The notes beneath the pieces are model-generated. The model saw only the letters and a list, made by a program, of their open reading frames with translations, searched no databases and had not been told where the DNA came from. Source: Mycobacterium tilburgii (GTDB taxonomy: Bacteria > Actinomycetota > Actinomycetes > Mycobacteriales > Mycobacteriaceae). From it: a stretch of DNA of 64,000 nt. Of this stretch, positions 45,114 through 56,289 are shown in pieces (position 1 is the first letter of the stretch; each line of letters starts with the position of its first letter). The translations under genes were made by a program, and so were the position numbers. The DNA lies in NCBI RefSeq assembly GCF_902168065.1, contig NZ_LR655690.1, positions 62,001-126,000 of the forward strand, read 5' to 3'.

Positions 45114-47752
45114 TGCAGCACGGCCAACTTGGCGGTGATGCGTTCGGTTTTCTCCTGAGCCAGCCGCTGCCGGTCACGAATCTTGGTGACGACGTTCTCC
45201 GGCGCCTTGGCCAAGAACTCCTCATTCGCCAACTTCGCTGCGGTGGAAGCCAACTCCTTCTGCGCCACCGCCAGGTCCTTCTCCAGCCGGCGCCGCTCGG
45301 CGGCTACGTCGATAGTGCCCGAGGTGTCGAGTTCGACGACGACCGTGCCGCCGCTGAGCCGAACCTCCAAAGACGCCGAGGCGCCGAACCCCGGTCCCGG
45401 CGCGGTGAGCCAGGCCAACGAAGTGACCGCAGCGACCTGAGTGCTCATATCGCATTGGTCGACACCGCCCAGCCGGGCCGGCACCTTCTTCCGGTCGGCC
45501 AGGCCCTGATCGCTACGGAATCTGCGAATCTCGGTCACCAACCGTTGCATGTCGGTAATCCGTTGATTGGCAACGTTATCCAGACCGATTCCGGATGGCG
45601 TCGGCCAGTCGGCGATGACCACCGACTCTTCGGTGGTCATCGCCTGCCACAGCACCTCGGTGATGAATGGGATGACCGGGTGCAGCAACCGCAGCAGCGT
45701 ATCCAGTGTCGCGGCCAGCACGGCGGTCGTTCCGGTGCGTCCGTCGGCCAATTGGGTCTTGGCCAGCTCTACGTACCAGTCGCAGAACTCGTCCCACGCG
45801 AAATGGTAGAGCGCCTCACAGGCCCGGCTGAATTCGTAGCTGTCGAACGCCGAATCGACTTCGGCGCGAACCTCTTCCAATCGTCCGAGGATCCAGCGAT
45901 CCGCGTCCGTCAACTCGGCTGGCAACGGCGCCAGCCGCGCGCCGTTGAGCAACGCGAATCGGGTGGCGTTGAACAGCTTGGTGCAGAAATTGCGGGAGGA
46001 CCGGACATGATCCTCGCCGACGAACAGGTCGCCGCCGGGGCTGGCGCCGCGGGCAAGGGTGAACCGCAGCGCGTCGGCCCCGAACAGCTCCACCCAGTCC
46101 AGCGGGTCGATGACGTTGCCCTTGGACTTGCTCATCTTGTGGCCGGACTCGTCGCGGACCAGTCCATGCAAGAAGACGTTGGTGAACGGGACCTGTGGCT
46201 TACGCGCTCCGTCGAGGGTGATCGCGTCGTCACCGCCGACGAAGGTGCCGAACATCATCATGCGGGCCACCCAGAAAAACAGGATGTCATACCCCGTCAC
46301 CAAAACACTTGTCGGATAAAACTTTTCCAGTTCCGGGGTCCGCAATGGCCAGCCCAGGGTGGAGAACGGCCACAACGCCGAGGAGAACCAGGTGTCCAGC
46401 ACGTCGGGGTCTTGCTCCCAGCCCTCCGGCGGTGTTTCGTCAGGTCCGACGCACTTCTGTTCGCCGTTGGGCCCGTGCCAGATCGGAATACGGTGACCCC
46501 ACCACAGCTGCCGTGAAATGCACCAGTCGTGCATGTCGTCCACCCAGGCGAACCAGCGCGGCTCGAGGCTGGCGGGGTGAATCACGGTGTCGCCGTTTCG
46601 GACCGCGTCGCCGGCCGCCTTGGCGAGTGATTCGACTCGGACCCACCACTGTAGCGACAGCCGGGGCTCGATCGGTTCACCGCTGCGCTCGGAGTGCCCG
46701 ACACTGTGCAGATAAGGTCGCTTTTCCTCGACAACCCGACCCTGCGTGGCCAGCGCCTCACGGACCGCGACGCGGGCCTCGAAGCGGTCCATACCGTCGA
46801 ATTGCGTTCCGGTGCCCACGATCCGTCCCTTGGTGTCGAGGATCGAAATCATCGGCAACTCATGACGCAGCCCGATGTCGAAGTCGTTCGGGTCGTGAGC
46901 GGGCGTGACTTTGACGGCGCCGGTCCCGAATTCGGGGTCCACGTGTTCGTCGGCGACGATGATGAGCTGCCGGTCCAAGAACGGGTGCGGCAACTTGGTA
47001 CCGACCAGGTGCCGATAGCGCTCGTCGTCGGGGTGCACCGCAACGGCGGTGTCCCCCAACATCGTTTCTACCCGGGTGGTGGCGACGACGATGTGCGGTT
47101 GCAAATCGTCCAGCGAGCCGTAGCGGAACGACACCAGTTCGCCTTCGACGTCGAGGTAGTTGACCTCGAGGTCCGAGATCGCGGTTTCCAGCACCGGCGA
47201 CCAGTTCACCAGCCGCTCGGCCTGGTAGATCAGCCCGGCGTCGTAGAGCCGCTTGAAAATGGTTCGCACCGCACGGGACAAGCCCTCGTCCATGGTGAAT
47301 CGATCGCAGTCCCAGTCCACCCCGTCGCCGAGGCGGCGCATCTGGCCGCCGATCGCGCCGCCGGACTCCCGCTTCCAGTCCCAGACCTTCTCGATGAACA
47401 GCTCGCGGCCGAAGTCCTCTTTGGTCTTGCCGTCGACGGCGAGCTGTTTTTCCACCACGCTCTGCGTCGCGATGCCGGCGTGGTCCATGCCGGGCTGCCA
47501 CAACACCTCATAACCCTGCATGCGTTTGCGGCGGGTCAGGGCGTCCATCATGGTGTGTTCCAGCGCGTGGCCCATGTGCAGGCTGCCGGTGACGTTCGGC
47601 GGTGGCAGCACGATCGAGTAGCCCGGTTTGGAGCTGGTGGGGTCCGCCTTGAAGTAGCCCGCCGTCACCCACGACTGATAGATCGCGGCCTCCATCGCAC
47701 CCGGATCCCACGACTTGGGCAGCTCGGCGGCGGAGTTGGGGCTGGCGGTCAC
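45110..47752 (-). CDS. valS: Valyl-tRNA synthetase
   Basis: A class I synthetase of 880 aa. The HIGH-type motif is [19 protein letters not shown] and the KMSKS motif lies in [15 protein letters not shown]. The editing (CP1) domain spans about residues 180-330 ([17 protein letters not shown]). A C-terminal coiled coil arm ([18 protein letters not shown]) is present. The start is GTG at 47750-47752, overlapping the stop of the broken lectin gene. It heads the valS-folC-DUF4233-ndk run. Confidence 0.97.
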   Translation of the reverse strand: MTASPNSAAELPKSWDPGAMEAAIYQSWVTAGYFKADPTSSKPGYSIVLPPPNVTGSLHMGHALEHTMMDALTRRKRMQGYEVLWQPGMDHAGIATQSVVEKQLAVDGKTKEDFGRELFIEKVWDWKRESGGAIGGQMRRLGDGVDWDCDRFTMDEGLSRAVRTIFKRLYDAGLIYQAERLVNWSPVLETAISDLEVNYLDVEGELVSFRYGSLDDLQPHIVVATTRVETMLGDTAVAVHPDDERYRHLVGTKLPHPFLDRQLIIVADEHVDPEFGTGAVKVTPAHDPNDFDIGLRHELPMISILDTKGRIVGTGTQFDGMDRFEARVAVREALATQGRVVEEKRPYLHSVGHSERSGEPIEPRLSLQWWVRVESLAKAAGDAVRNGDTVIHPASLEPRWFAWVDDMHDWCISRQLWWGHRIPIWHGPNGEQKCVGPDETPPEGWEQDPDVLDTWFSSALWPFSTLGWPLRTPELEKFYPTSVLVTGYDILFFWVARMMMFGTFVGGDDAITLDGARKPQVPFTNVFLHGLVRDESGHKMSKSKGNVIDPLDWVELFGADALRFTLARGASPGGDLFVGEDHVRSSRNFCTKLFNATRFALLNGARLAPLPAELTDADRWILGRLEEVRAEVDSAFDSYEFSRACEALYHFAWDEFCDWYVELAKTQLADGRTGTTAVLAATLDTLLRLLHPVIPFITEVLWQAMTTEESVVIADWPTPSGIGLDNVANQRITDMQRLVTEIRRFRSDQGLADRKKVPARLGGVDQCDMSTQVAAVTSLAWLTAPGPGFGASASLEVRLSGGTVVVELDTSGTIDVAAERRRLEKDLAVAQKELASTAAKLANEEFLAKAPENVVTKIRDRQRLAQEKTERITAKLAVLQ

Positions 47753-48117
47753 CGGTCAATTCTAGGAAGCGTTACCTGGGCGTGTGTAGCCCACACAGGC
47801 CCGTCGGCCGCGTAGAGCACCAGGTTGCAGTCGTCCTGAAATACGAGCCGGACATCTTTCTTGCCCTGGGTGTTTCTTGCCCTGGGTGCCGGTGTGCCAG
47901 ACCGGCTTGTCCGGGGCGTACAGCACGAAGTTGCCGTCGGGCTGCACTTCGGCGCGCACCACATCCTGGTCATTGGTCGCGCTCGCCCACAGCGCTTCGC
48001 CACGCGCAGCCAGCACCAGGTTCCCGTCGGCTTGCAGGGTGAGGGTGTCGGCGCCGTTGTTCGAGGCGAGCTACTTCCCACGCTCCAGCTTTGTCCTTGA
48101 GTCAGCGTGTCCGACAT
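47749..48117 (-). pseudogene. Bulb-type (B-)lectin domain protein, frameshifted
   Basis: ATG at 48115-48117 begins MSDTLTQGQSWSVGSS. One missing C then moves the frame, and the lectin repeats continue as LQADGNLVLAARGEALWAS and VQPDGNFVLYAPDKPVWHTG. A 16-bp tandem duplication at 47857-47888 shifts back, and the last repeat is FQDDCNLVLYAADGPVWATH. The three QxDxNxVLY mannose-binding motifs identify a B-lectin (the second position is degraded as DDCN in the last). Such small lectins occur in several mycobacteria. As it stands, no frame spans all repeats. The stop overlaps the valS GTG. Confidence 0.8.
47857..47888. repeat. 16-bp tandem duplication in the lectin gene
   Basis: TTTCTTGCCCTGGGTG occurs twice in direct succession at 47857-47872 and 47873-47888. 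Sixteen is not a multiple of three, so the duplication breaks the lectin frame. Removing one copy joins the second and third lectin repeats. Confidence 0.9.
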
Positions 48118-49186
48118 GACTTCCCTCTCGTCTTCGCACCGATTGCACGTGCCGTCTCGGTTCGGCACGGCAGCGGGGGCGTGATCTACCCAGCGGGTCA
48201 AATGCCGCCGGCTGCAGAGCGACAATCGCCGCCCGCAACCCCGCTCACACACGGGTCCGTGGATTAAATTTTTGAATTAACCCCTTTCGGGCTAAAACGC
48301 GCCGTAAGGGACCCAATGGCGTTCGTCGCCAATCGCTTACGCGATAGAAGTGAGGGGTTTTTCCCCGTAGCTGATCCAGGAGGTTGTAACCTCACCACTG
48401 CAGTGGGGGCCGAGCCGGCGGAATTGGCACCGGGCGTATCTTCGACACGTGGCTATCTCGTGACGATAACGAGAAGAGCACGATACGCATTCTTAAATAT
48501 TTCTGCAGGTCAACTGTGTCTTTTCCGAGGCGAATCGCAAGTCAAGTCCTATGCTCGATCGTGACCCGAATAACGCATTTTTGTGACGTGGGACGCCCAT
48601 TTTGCACGTTTAGAAGCGCCGCTTGCCCGCCCGTGTGACACCAGTCGAGCCGTCCCACGCCACACCGGTCGAAACACGAGCCTTTGGACGGTGCACCACC
48701 GAGAGGATTTTGCTATTAATCTAAAGATATTATTTTGCAACGTAATTCGTAAGACAAATACACGATGGCGCCGAGAGTCCTTGCGCCAAAGTAGTAGCTG
48801 CAACGCCTTACACGCACCCGTGCCGGCGGTGCCAACCCACGTGTCTCGGACTCGTCGATGCCGCCAGCGCACACCTGCACTTCGGTTTGCACCGGACAAT
48901 TTGCCGAGAAAATGAACGGCGGGTTTATCCGATGGATGGACCACAGTTTCCGCAGGTAAAGACCTGGCCCGTTCGTCGGCGGTCCCGAAGTTCCCTCTGT
49001 CCCGATGTCGTACGCCGTCGCATTCGAGCGGACGCGTGAACCATTACTATGCCGGGCGCACATTGACCGACCTAAAGGGAAAATAAATGAGAACTAATTA
49101 AGCAATTAATCACTTAGCCAGCTCGCGCAATTACACCATAGCTCGTCAATTAGGCGCCAACGTGACCATTAATTCGCGTGACGCAG
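48118..49186. other. Gene-poor, AT-richer gap
   Basis: No frame here has a recognisable protein or normal mycobacterial codon use. Base composition drops, with stretches such as TTAAATTTTTGAATTAA near 48265 and AAATAAATGAGAACTAATTAAG near 49080. In M. tuberculosis this position holds Rv2449c to Rv2452c, including rpfE; I find no trace of them. The left part (48281-48406) holds a run of stem-loops. Confidence 0.6.
48281..48406. ncRNA. Run of inverted repeats, possible structured RNA or leader
   Basis: Four perfect small inverted repeats follow one another: ATCGC-TTAC-GCGAT (48332-48345), GGGG-TTTTT-CCCC (48354-48366), GAGGTT-GT-AACCTC (48380-48393) and CCACTGCAGTGG (48395-48406). A weaker CCC/GGG stem is at 48281-48291. 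I do not recognise a known riboswitch. Read on the minus strand, it would form the leader of the lectin-valS transcript; strand is not decided. Confidence 0.25.
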
Positions 49187-49795
49187 TTAAAGCAAAGTCC
49201 TATCAGACGCTGGGCGCACCAGCGCGCGGAACTTGGCCCCGGTGTTGACGTTGGTCAACGGCCACGAATCCGGCAGCACGATCTGCTGGGCGTCGGAGGC
49301 ATCGATGAGGGCGCTCATCTTGCGCTCGCCGGCGGCCACCAGTGCCTCGATCCGGTCGGCCAGCTCGGTCCGATACACCGCGGCCAGGTAATGGCTGCGA
49401 CCGTCCCATGGCAGCACGACTTCGGCGTCGGTCTTGGTAGCGAGCCGCATCAGGTCGTCGATCAATTCAGCTGTGAGCAGCGGCATGTTGACTGCGCACA
49501 CGAACGCGTGCCGTGCACCGGCTTCTGCGGCCGCGCGCAACCCCCGCCCGGCGGCGGGCAACGGTCCCAGCCCCTGGATCTCGTCACGGATCACGCGCGC
49601 GGTCAGCTGAGGCAACGGTTGGCCCGGCGCGGCTACCACGAAGACCAGATCGCAGCGCTGCGTGAGAACGCCGACGACGAACTCGACCATCGTGGCCGCG
49701 CCATCGGGCCCCGGCAGGGTGGCCTTGTCGCGGCCCATGCGTCGCGATTCGCCCCCGGCAAGCACTACCCCGGCCAACGACACGGCATCGGTCAC
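49187..49795 (-). CDS. mobA: Molybdenum cofactor guanylyltransferase MobA, with an Asp-to-Asn change
   Basis: A protein of 202 aa. The GTP loop [13 protein letters not shown] is at residues 13-25, and the whole frame is open. MobA joins GMP to molybdopterin for DMSO-reductase-type enzymes. The conserved magnesium-binding Asp of the (V/C)DMPxL motif reads Asn here ([11 protein letters not shown], from GAC to AAC), so activity is doubtful. It overlaps the korB start by 4 bp. Without enzyme data I leave it as a CDS. It could be the first step of decay or a tolerated change. Confidence 0.85.
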   Translation of the reverse strand: MTDAVSLAGVVLAGGESRRMGRDKATLPGPDGAATMVEFVVGVLTQRCDLVFVVAAPGQPLPQLTARVIRDEIQGLGPLPAAGRGLRAAAEAGARHAFVCAVNMPLLTAELIDDLMRLATKTDAEVVLPWDGRSHYLAAVYRTELADRIEALVAAGERKMSALIDASDAQQIVLPDSWPLTNVNTGAKFRALVRPASDRTLL

Positions 49796-50913
49796 GGCCT
49801 CAGCCCCCCCTGGTCGACGGTCCAGGTATCGCGGCCACGCAGCAGCGTTTGGAGGGCGGTGGTGTCGAACGGGGTCGACGACTGGGCCGCGGCGACCTGG
49901 GCGCGGGCGGCGTCGTCGTAGGTGGGCCGGGTGATGTCCCGGAATATGCCCAGCACGGTGTGGTCGAGGTTCTGCTCCGAGAGCCGCGACAGCGCGAACG
50001 CGTAGGCCGAGTTGTCGGCGCGCGCATCGTGCTTGACGATCTCGTCGACCGCCACGTCGGCGGTCTTGGCGACCTCGAGGCTGAAGCCCGACTTCACCAC
50101 GCAGTATTCGCCGTTGGCGCCGAACACGATGGGTTCGCCGTGGCGGACATTGATCACCCGGTCCTCGGCGCCCTCCTTGCGCAGCGCGTCGAAGGAACCG
50201 TCGTTGAAGATCGGGCAGTCTTGCAAGATCTCGACCACTGCGGCGCCGCGGTGCTCGACGGCGCCGCGCAGCACCTCGGTCAGCCCGGGTCGGTCGGAGT
50301 CGAGCGCGCGCCCGACGAAGGTCGCCTCGGCGCCCAGCGCCAGCGACACCGGGTTGAACGGGTGATCCAGCGAGCCCATCGGGGTCGACTTGGTGATCTT
50401 GCCGACCTCGGAGGTCGGCGAGTACTGGCCCTTGGTCAGCCCGTAGATCCTGTTGTTGAACAACAGGATCGTGATGTTGACGTTGCGGCGCAGCGCGTGA
50501 ATCAAATGGTTGCCGCCGATCGACAGCGCGTCACCGTCGCCGGTGACCACCCAGACCGACAGATCCTCGCGGGCCAGCGCCAGACCAGTGGCGATCGCCG
50601 GGGCGCGGCCGTGGATCGAGTGGAACCCGTAGGTCTCCAGGTAGTACGGGAAGCGGCTGGAGCAGCCGATGCCGCTGACGAAGACGATGTTCTCGCGGCG
50701 CAACCCGAGCTCGGGCAGAAAGTTGCGGATGGTGTTGAGGATGACATAGTCGCCGCAGCCCGGGCACCAGCGCACCTCTTGGTCGCTGGTGAAGTCCTTG
50801 CTCTTCTGCGGCTGATCCTCCGGCGTCAAGGTGGGCACGCCGTCGTTCTTCTTCAACCTCGGGGTCAACCCGAGGTCCGTGCCCGCCAAGTCGCCGGCAA
50901 TCCGACTCGTCAT
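49792..50913 (-). CDS. korB: 2-oxoglutarate:ferredoxin oxidoreductase, beta subunit
   Basis: A protein of 373 aa. Iron-sulfur Cys residues start at WCPGCGDY, thiamine diphosphate is bound by the [14 protein letters not shown] motif, and [16 protein letters not shown] follows. With KorA it oxidises 2-oxoglutarate to succinyl-CoA using ferredoxin, the CoA-dependent alternative to the 2-oxoglutarate dehydrogenase in mycobacteria. The ATG overlaps the korA stop by 4 bp. It is intact. Confidence 0.95.
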   Translation of the reverse strand: MTSRIAGDLAGTDLGLTPRLKKNDGVPTLTPEDQPQKSKDFTSDQEVRWCPGCGDYVILNTIRNFLPELGLRRENIVFVSGIGCSSRFPYYLETYGFHSIHGRAPAIATGLALAREDLSVWVVTGDGDALSIGGNHLIHALRRNVNITILLFNNRIYGLTKGQYSPTSEVGKITKSTPMGSLDHPFNPVSLALGAEATFVGRALDSDRPGLTEVLRGAVEHRGAAVVEILQDCPIFNDGSFDALRKEGAEDRVINVRHGEPIVFGANGEYCVVKSGFSLEVAKTADVAVDEIVKHDARADNSAYAFALSRLSEQNLDHTVLGIFRDITRPTYDDAARAQVAAAQSSTPFDTTALQTLLRGRDTWTVDQGGLRP

Positions 50914-52877
50914 GCGTTAGCTCCCGCTCCAACCGTCGCTGCAGCCATTCTGGCGACCATCGTCTTGTCCTGCTCGATTTCGGCAAGCGTTCCCGCCAAC
51001 GCAGCCCGAATCACCCGCCCGATTTCGTCGGCCAGGAACGCGATGCCCTGCACCTTGGAGACCGACTGCACGTCGACCAGATACCTGCTGCGCAGCAGCA
51101 TCGCCAGCTGGCCCAGGTTCATTTCGGGGGCCACCACTCGCGGGTATCGGCGCAGCACATCGCCGAGGTTGGCCGGGAACGGGTTCAGGTACCGCAGATG
51201 AGCGTGCGCAACCTTGATGCCCTTGCGCCGCGCCCGCCGGCAGGCCTCACCGATCGGACCGTAGGAGCTGCCCCACCCGATCAGTAGCAGCTCGGCGTCA
51301 CCGGTCGGGTCGTCGACCTCCAGGTCGGGAACCGTGATGCCGTCGATCTTGGCCTGGCGCAACCGCACCATCAGGTCGTGGTTGACCGGCTCGTAGGAGA
51401 TGTTGCCGGAGCCGTTCGCGGCCTCCAGCCCGCCAATGCGGTGTTCCAGACCGGGCGTTCCCGGCACGGCGAATTGCCGAGCCAGCGTCTCCGGGTCACG
51501 GGCGTAGGGTTGGAACGGCTCGTCCGGCTTGGCGAAGGTGTGCGTGATCGGCTGCAACGACGACACGTCCGGGATCTGCCAAGGCTCCGAGCCGTTGGCG
51601 ATCGCGCCGTCGGACAACACGATCACCGGGGTGTGGTAGGAGACCGCGATGCGTGCCGCCTCGATGGCGGTCTCGAAGCAGTCAGACGGCGACTTGGGCG
51701 CGACCACCGCGACCGGCGACTCGCCGTTGCGGCCGAACAGCGCCTGCAGCAAGTCGGCCTGCTCGGTCTTGGTGGGTAGACCGGTCGACGGGCCGCCGCG
51801 CTGTACGTCGATGACCAGCAGCGGCAGTTCCGTCATCACCGCAAGCCCGAGCGCCTCGGACTTCAGTGAGATACCGGGGCCGGAGGTGCTGGTGACGCCC
51901 AGCGCGCCGCCGTAGGAGGCGCCGATCGCCGCGCAGACACCGCCGATCTCGTCCTCGGCCTGGAAGGTGATGGCGTTGAAATTCTTGTGCCGGGACAGCT
52001 CGTGCAGAATGTCCGAGGCCGGCGTGATCGGGTAACTGCCGAGCACGACGGGAATGCCGGCGAGCTGACCGGCCGCAACGATCCCGTAGGCCAGGGCCGT
52101 GTTGCCGGAGATCTGGCGGTACTCACCCGGCGGCAGGATCGCCCGCGTCACCTCGTAGGTGGTGCCGAAAGCCTCGGTGGTCTCGCCGTAGTTCCAGCCC
52201 GCCTTGAGGGCGAGCACGTTGGCCTCGGCGACGTCGGGCTTGCGGACGAACTTCTCCCGGATGAAGTTCTCGCTGGTCTGGATCGGGCGCCCGTACATCC
52301 ACGACAGCAGACCGAGGGCGAACATGTTCTTGGCCCGCTGGCCGTCCTTCTTCGACGCACCAATCGCTTCGACGGCGCCCAGCGTCAGCGTGGTCATCGC
52401 GACCGAGTGGACAACATAGTCGGACAATTCGCCGGTTTCTAGCGGGTTGGCGACATAACCGACTTTTGTCAGGTTGCGCTTGGTGAATTCATCGGAATTC
52501 GCAATCACCATTCCGCCGCGCGGCAGATCGCCAATGTTGGCTTTCAATGCGGCCGGATTCATGGCCACCAAGACGTCCGGCCGGTCACCGGCGGTGAGGA
52601 TGTCGTAATCGGCGATTTGGATCTGGAAGGACGAGACACCGGGCAAAGTTCCTGCGGGGGCCCGAATCTCGGCAGGGTAGTTCGGCTGTGTCGCGAGGTC
52701 ATTGCCGAAAAGCGCTGCCTCCGAGGTGAACCGGTCACCGGTCATCTGCATACCGTCGCCCGAGTCACCGGCGAACCGGATGACCACTTGTTCAAGGCGC
52801 TGACGGTGCGGCGCCCCATTGTTATGAGATTCAGATCCGGCTCCGCTGCCATTCGGATCCACGTCTGCACCTCTCAT
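50910..52877 (-). CDS. korA: 2-oxoglutarate:ferredoxin oxidoreductase, alpha subunit
   Basis: A protein of 655 aa with gamma and alpha domains fused: an N-terminal gamma domain (VIRFAGDSGDGMQMTGDRF) to about residue 200, then the pyrimidine-binding alpha domain (SYPITPASDILHELS, then ITFQAEDEIGG). Frame is open throughout. It forms the KorAB heterodimer that keeps the oxidative TCA branch running when fatty acids are burned. A TAAGAT -10-like box lies upstream on the minus strand near 53030. Confidence 0.95.
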   Translation of the reverse strand: MRGADVDPNGSGAGSESHNNGAPHRQRLEQVVIRFAGDSGDGMQMTGDRFTSEAALFGNDLATQPNYPAEIRAPAGTLPGVSSFQIQIADYDILTAGDRPDVLVAMNPAALKANIGDLPRGGMVIANSDEFTKRNLTKVGYVANPLETGELSDYVVHSVAMTTLTLGAVEAIGASKKDGQRAKNMFALGLLSWMYGRPIQTSENFIREKFVRKPDVAEANVLALKAGWNYGETTEAFGTTYEVTRAILPPGEYRQISGNTALAYGIVAAGQLAGIPVVLGSYPITPASDILHELSRHKNFNAITFQAEDEIGGVCAAIGASYGGALGVTSTSGPGISLKSEALGLAVMTELPLLVIDVQRGGPSTGLPTKTEQADLLQALFGRNGESPVAVVAPKSPSDCFETAIEAARIAVSYHTPVIVLSDGAIANGSEPWQIPDVSSLQPITHTFAKPDEPFQPYARDPETLARQFAVPGTPGLEHRIGGLEAANGSGNISYEPVNHDLMVRLRQAKIDGITVPDLEVDDPTGDAELLLIGWGSSYGPIGEACRRARRKGIKVAHAHLRYLNPFPANLGDVLRRYPRVVAPEMNLGQLAMLLRSRYLVDVQSVSKVQGIAFLADEIGRVIRAALAGTLAEIEQDKTMVARMAAATVGAGANA

Positions 52878-53138
52878 TGCTCGACCGGACGGGCACTCGT
52901 GTCAAAGTTTCAGGTTACGCGCGACGAAAGAACTTATCGCCCCACTCGATTGCATGAGACCGGCAGTACCAAATTATTGCACTGGTCGTCCGATCGGAAG
53001 AACGTCCGAAGCTGCGTGTCTTTAAGGTTATCTTAGGCAAAATGCGTGATCAGGGCGTGCTACTGGCGAGTACGACTAAACATGTGGTGTTGGTCACGTG
53101 CCGTGGCAAATTCGGGCGGCCTCGACGAGGCGAATGAA
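52878..53138 (-). promoter_or_regulatory. korA upstream region
   Basis: The gap between korA and clpX is about 330 bp. It holds no gene. On the minus strand a TAAGAT hexamer (complement near 53027-53032) could be a -10 box. The MFS transporter gene that lies here in M. tuberculosis (Rv2456c) is missing. Confidence 0.35.
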
Positions 53139-53171
53139 CGATCCCCTGGAACAGCTTGTTCCGGGGGATCG
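53139..53171 (-). terminator. Strong hairpin downstream of clpX
   Basis: CGATCCCCTGGAACA pairs with TGTTCCGGGGGATCG around a 3-base loop (GCT), a 15-bp stem with one G-T pair. It begins about 38 bases after the clpX stop in the minus direction. It has no U-tract, like many mycobacterial intrinsic terminators. Confidence 0.7.
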
Positions 53172-53209
53172 CCTGACTCCTCAACGCGGCTGACGCCGCT
53201 TGATTGTCG

Positions 53210-54490
<1,281 letters not shown>

Positions 54491-54748
54491 GGTGCCTCAG
54501 TGCCTACTTCCTGTTCGCCGTACGCTTTAACGTGCCGCATGTATTCCACCGACGCTACCCGCTAGATCGGGCCCGCCGCGACCATTAGCACCGAATCGCG
54601 TCGGTGGTATTCATGCCTGTCCGAAAACATATAGCCCGACACCGCCCGCACCGGCCGAGACGCACTTTCCGTTCTTTGGCGTGTCGCGGTCGTTACCCCA
54701 CCGAGGCTGGTCACGCCGTACAGACCGGTTGCCCGGCCCCACCCTACA

Positions 54749-55648
54749 GTGGCATGGGTGGGAATGGCTGCCGAATCTTTTTGGCCCGCCGATTCCGTTT
54801 TGATCAGCGACGGCGGGCTGGCGACCGAGCTGGAGGCGCGCGGCCACGACCTGTCCGACGCGCTGTGGTCGGCGAGGTTGCTGTCCGATGCCCCGCAAGA
54901 GATCGCCGCAGTACACACCTCCTATTTTCGGGCCGGTGCCAAGATCGCGACGACCGCCAGTTATCAGGCATCGTTCGAAGGCTTTTACGCGCACGGTATT
55001 GGACGCGACAAAGCGGTCGAATTACTGGGTCGCAGCGTCGAACTCGCCGCAACCGCACGCGACGCGACCGGCGGTACTCTGGTCGCCGCGTCGATCGGAC
55101 CGTATGGCGCCGCGCTGGCCGACGGATCTGAATACCGCGGACGTTATGGCCTTTCGGTCGCGCAACTGATGCGCTGGCACCGCCCGCGACTCGAGATATT
55201 GGCCGGCGCCGGCGCGGACCTGCTGGCCCTGGAAACCGTGCCCGACATCGACGAGGCCGAGGCGCTGGTCGATCTGGTGCGTGCGGTCGGCAAGCCGGCC
55301 TGGCTGAGCTACACCATCGACGGTACCCGAACCCGCGCCGGACAACCACTGACCGAGGCGTTCGCGGTGGCCGCCGGCGTCGACGAAATCGTCGCGGTCG
55401 GCGTCAACTGCTGCAGCCCCGACGACGTGCAGTCTGCGATCGAAATCGCCTCTGCCGCAGGAAAACTCGTGATCGTCTACCCGAACAGCGGTGAGCAGTG
55501 GGACGGGCACGCCTGGACGGGTGTGTCACGGTTTTCCGCGGACCTGGCCCGGCAGTGGATCGCGGCCGGGGCCCGCATCGTCGGCGGATGCTGCCGGGTG
55601 ACGCCCGCCGACATCGCGGCCCTGGCCGGTATCGCCAGACGCCGTTAG
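54749..55648 (+). CDS. mmuM: Homocysteine S-methyltransferase MmuM
   Basis: A protein of 299 aa. The zinc Cys residues are in VGVNCCSPDD and VGGCCRVTP, and DGGLATELEARGHDL opens the TIM barrel. It methylates homocysteine from S-methylmethionine or SAM. GTG at 54749-54751 is the first start; ATG at 54764-54766 is equally possible and would give 294 aa. It stops 3 bases into the convergent clpP2 gene. It is intact. Confidence 0.9.
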   Translation: MAWVGMAAESFWPADSVLISDGGLATELEARGHDLSDALWSARLLSDAPQEIAAVHTSYFRAGAKIATTASYQASFEGFYAHGIGRDKAVELLGRSVELAATARDATGGTLVAASIGPYGAALADGSEYRGRYGLSVAQLMRWHRPRLEILAGAGADLLALETVPDIDEAEALVDLVRAVGKPAWLSYTIDGTRTRAGQPLTEAFAVAAGVDEIVAVGVNCCSPDDVQSAIEIASAAGKLVIVYPNSGEQWDGHAWTGVSRFSADLARQWIAAGARIVGGCCRVTPADIAALAGIARRR

Positions 55649-56289
55649 TTGGTCTGCGCGGACAGCTTCCGGTACTCAAGCACGGTGTCGATGATCCCGT
55701 AGTCCTTGGCCTCTTCGGCGGTCAGGATCTTGTCACGGTCGGTGTCCTTGCGGATCACTGACGGTTCCTTGTTGGTGTGCCGAGCCAACGTGGTCTCCAT
55801 CAGCGTGCGCATCCGCTCGATCTCGGCGGCCTGGATCTCCAGGTCGGAGAACTGGCCCTGGATCACGCCCTGCAGCGACGGCTGGTGGATCAGCACCCGC
55901 GCGTTGGGCAGCGCCATCCGCTTACCCGATGTTCCGGCGGCCAGCAGCACCGCCGCGGCCGAGGCGGCCTGGCCCAGGCACACCGTCTGGATGTCGGCGC
56001 GCACGTACTGCATGGTGTCGTAAATCGCCATCAGGGAGGTGAACCCGCCGCCGGGCGAGTTGATGTACATGGTGATGTCGCGATCCGGGTCCAGCGACTC
56101 GAGCACCAGCAACTGGGCCATGATGTCGTTCGCCGACGCGTCGTCGACCTGAACGCCGAGGAAGATGATGCGTTCCTCGAACAGCTTGTTGTACGGGTTC
56201 GACTCCTTGACACCGAAGCTGGAGTGCTCGATAAACGACGGCAGGATGTAGCGCGCCTGAGGCTGCAAGTCGGGACACTGGGGACTCAT
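55645..56289 (-). CDS. clpP2: ClpP2 protease subunit
   Basis: A protein of 214 aa. The catalytic Ser is in LGQAASAAAVLLAAG, the His in VLIHQPSLQG and the Asp in RKDTDRDKI. It forms the mixed ClpP1P2 tetradecamer with ClpP1. The ATG at 56287-56289 begins the ClpP2 N-terminus and overlaps the clpP1 stop by 4 bp, which couples synthesis of the two rings. Confidence 0.96.
   Translation of the reverse strand: MSPQCPDLQPQARYILPSFIEHSSFGVKESNPYNKLFEERIIFLGVQVDDASANDIMAQLLVLESLDPDRDITMYINSPGGGFTSLMAIYDTMQYVRADIQTVCLGQAASAAAVLLAAGTSGKRMALPNARVLIHQPSLQGVIQGQFSDLEIQAAEIERMRTLMETTLARHTNKEPSVIRKDTDRDKILTAEEAKDYGIIDTVLEYRKLSAQTN

Noticed and set aside
48549..49063. Open frames of 110-131 codons in the gene-poor gap
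   Set aside because: They overlap on both strands, lack a ribosome-binding site and normal GC3, and resemble nothing I know, including RpfE.
53023..53041. Possible IdeR iron box (TAAGGTTA...) upstream of korA
   Set aside because: Only the first half matches the palindromic consensus; the second half has several mismatches, so I do not call it.
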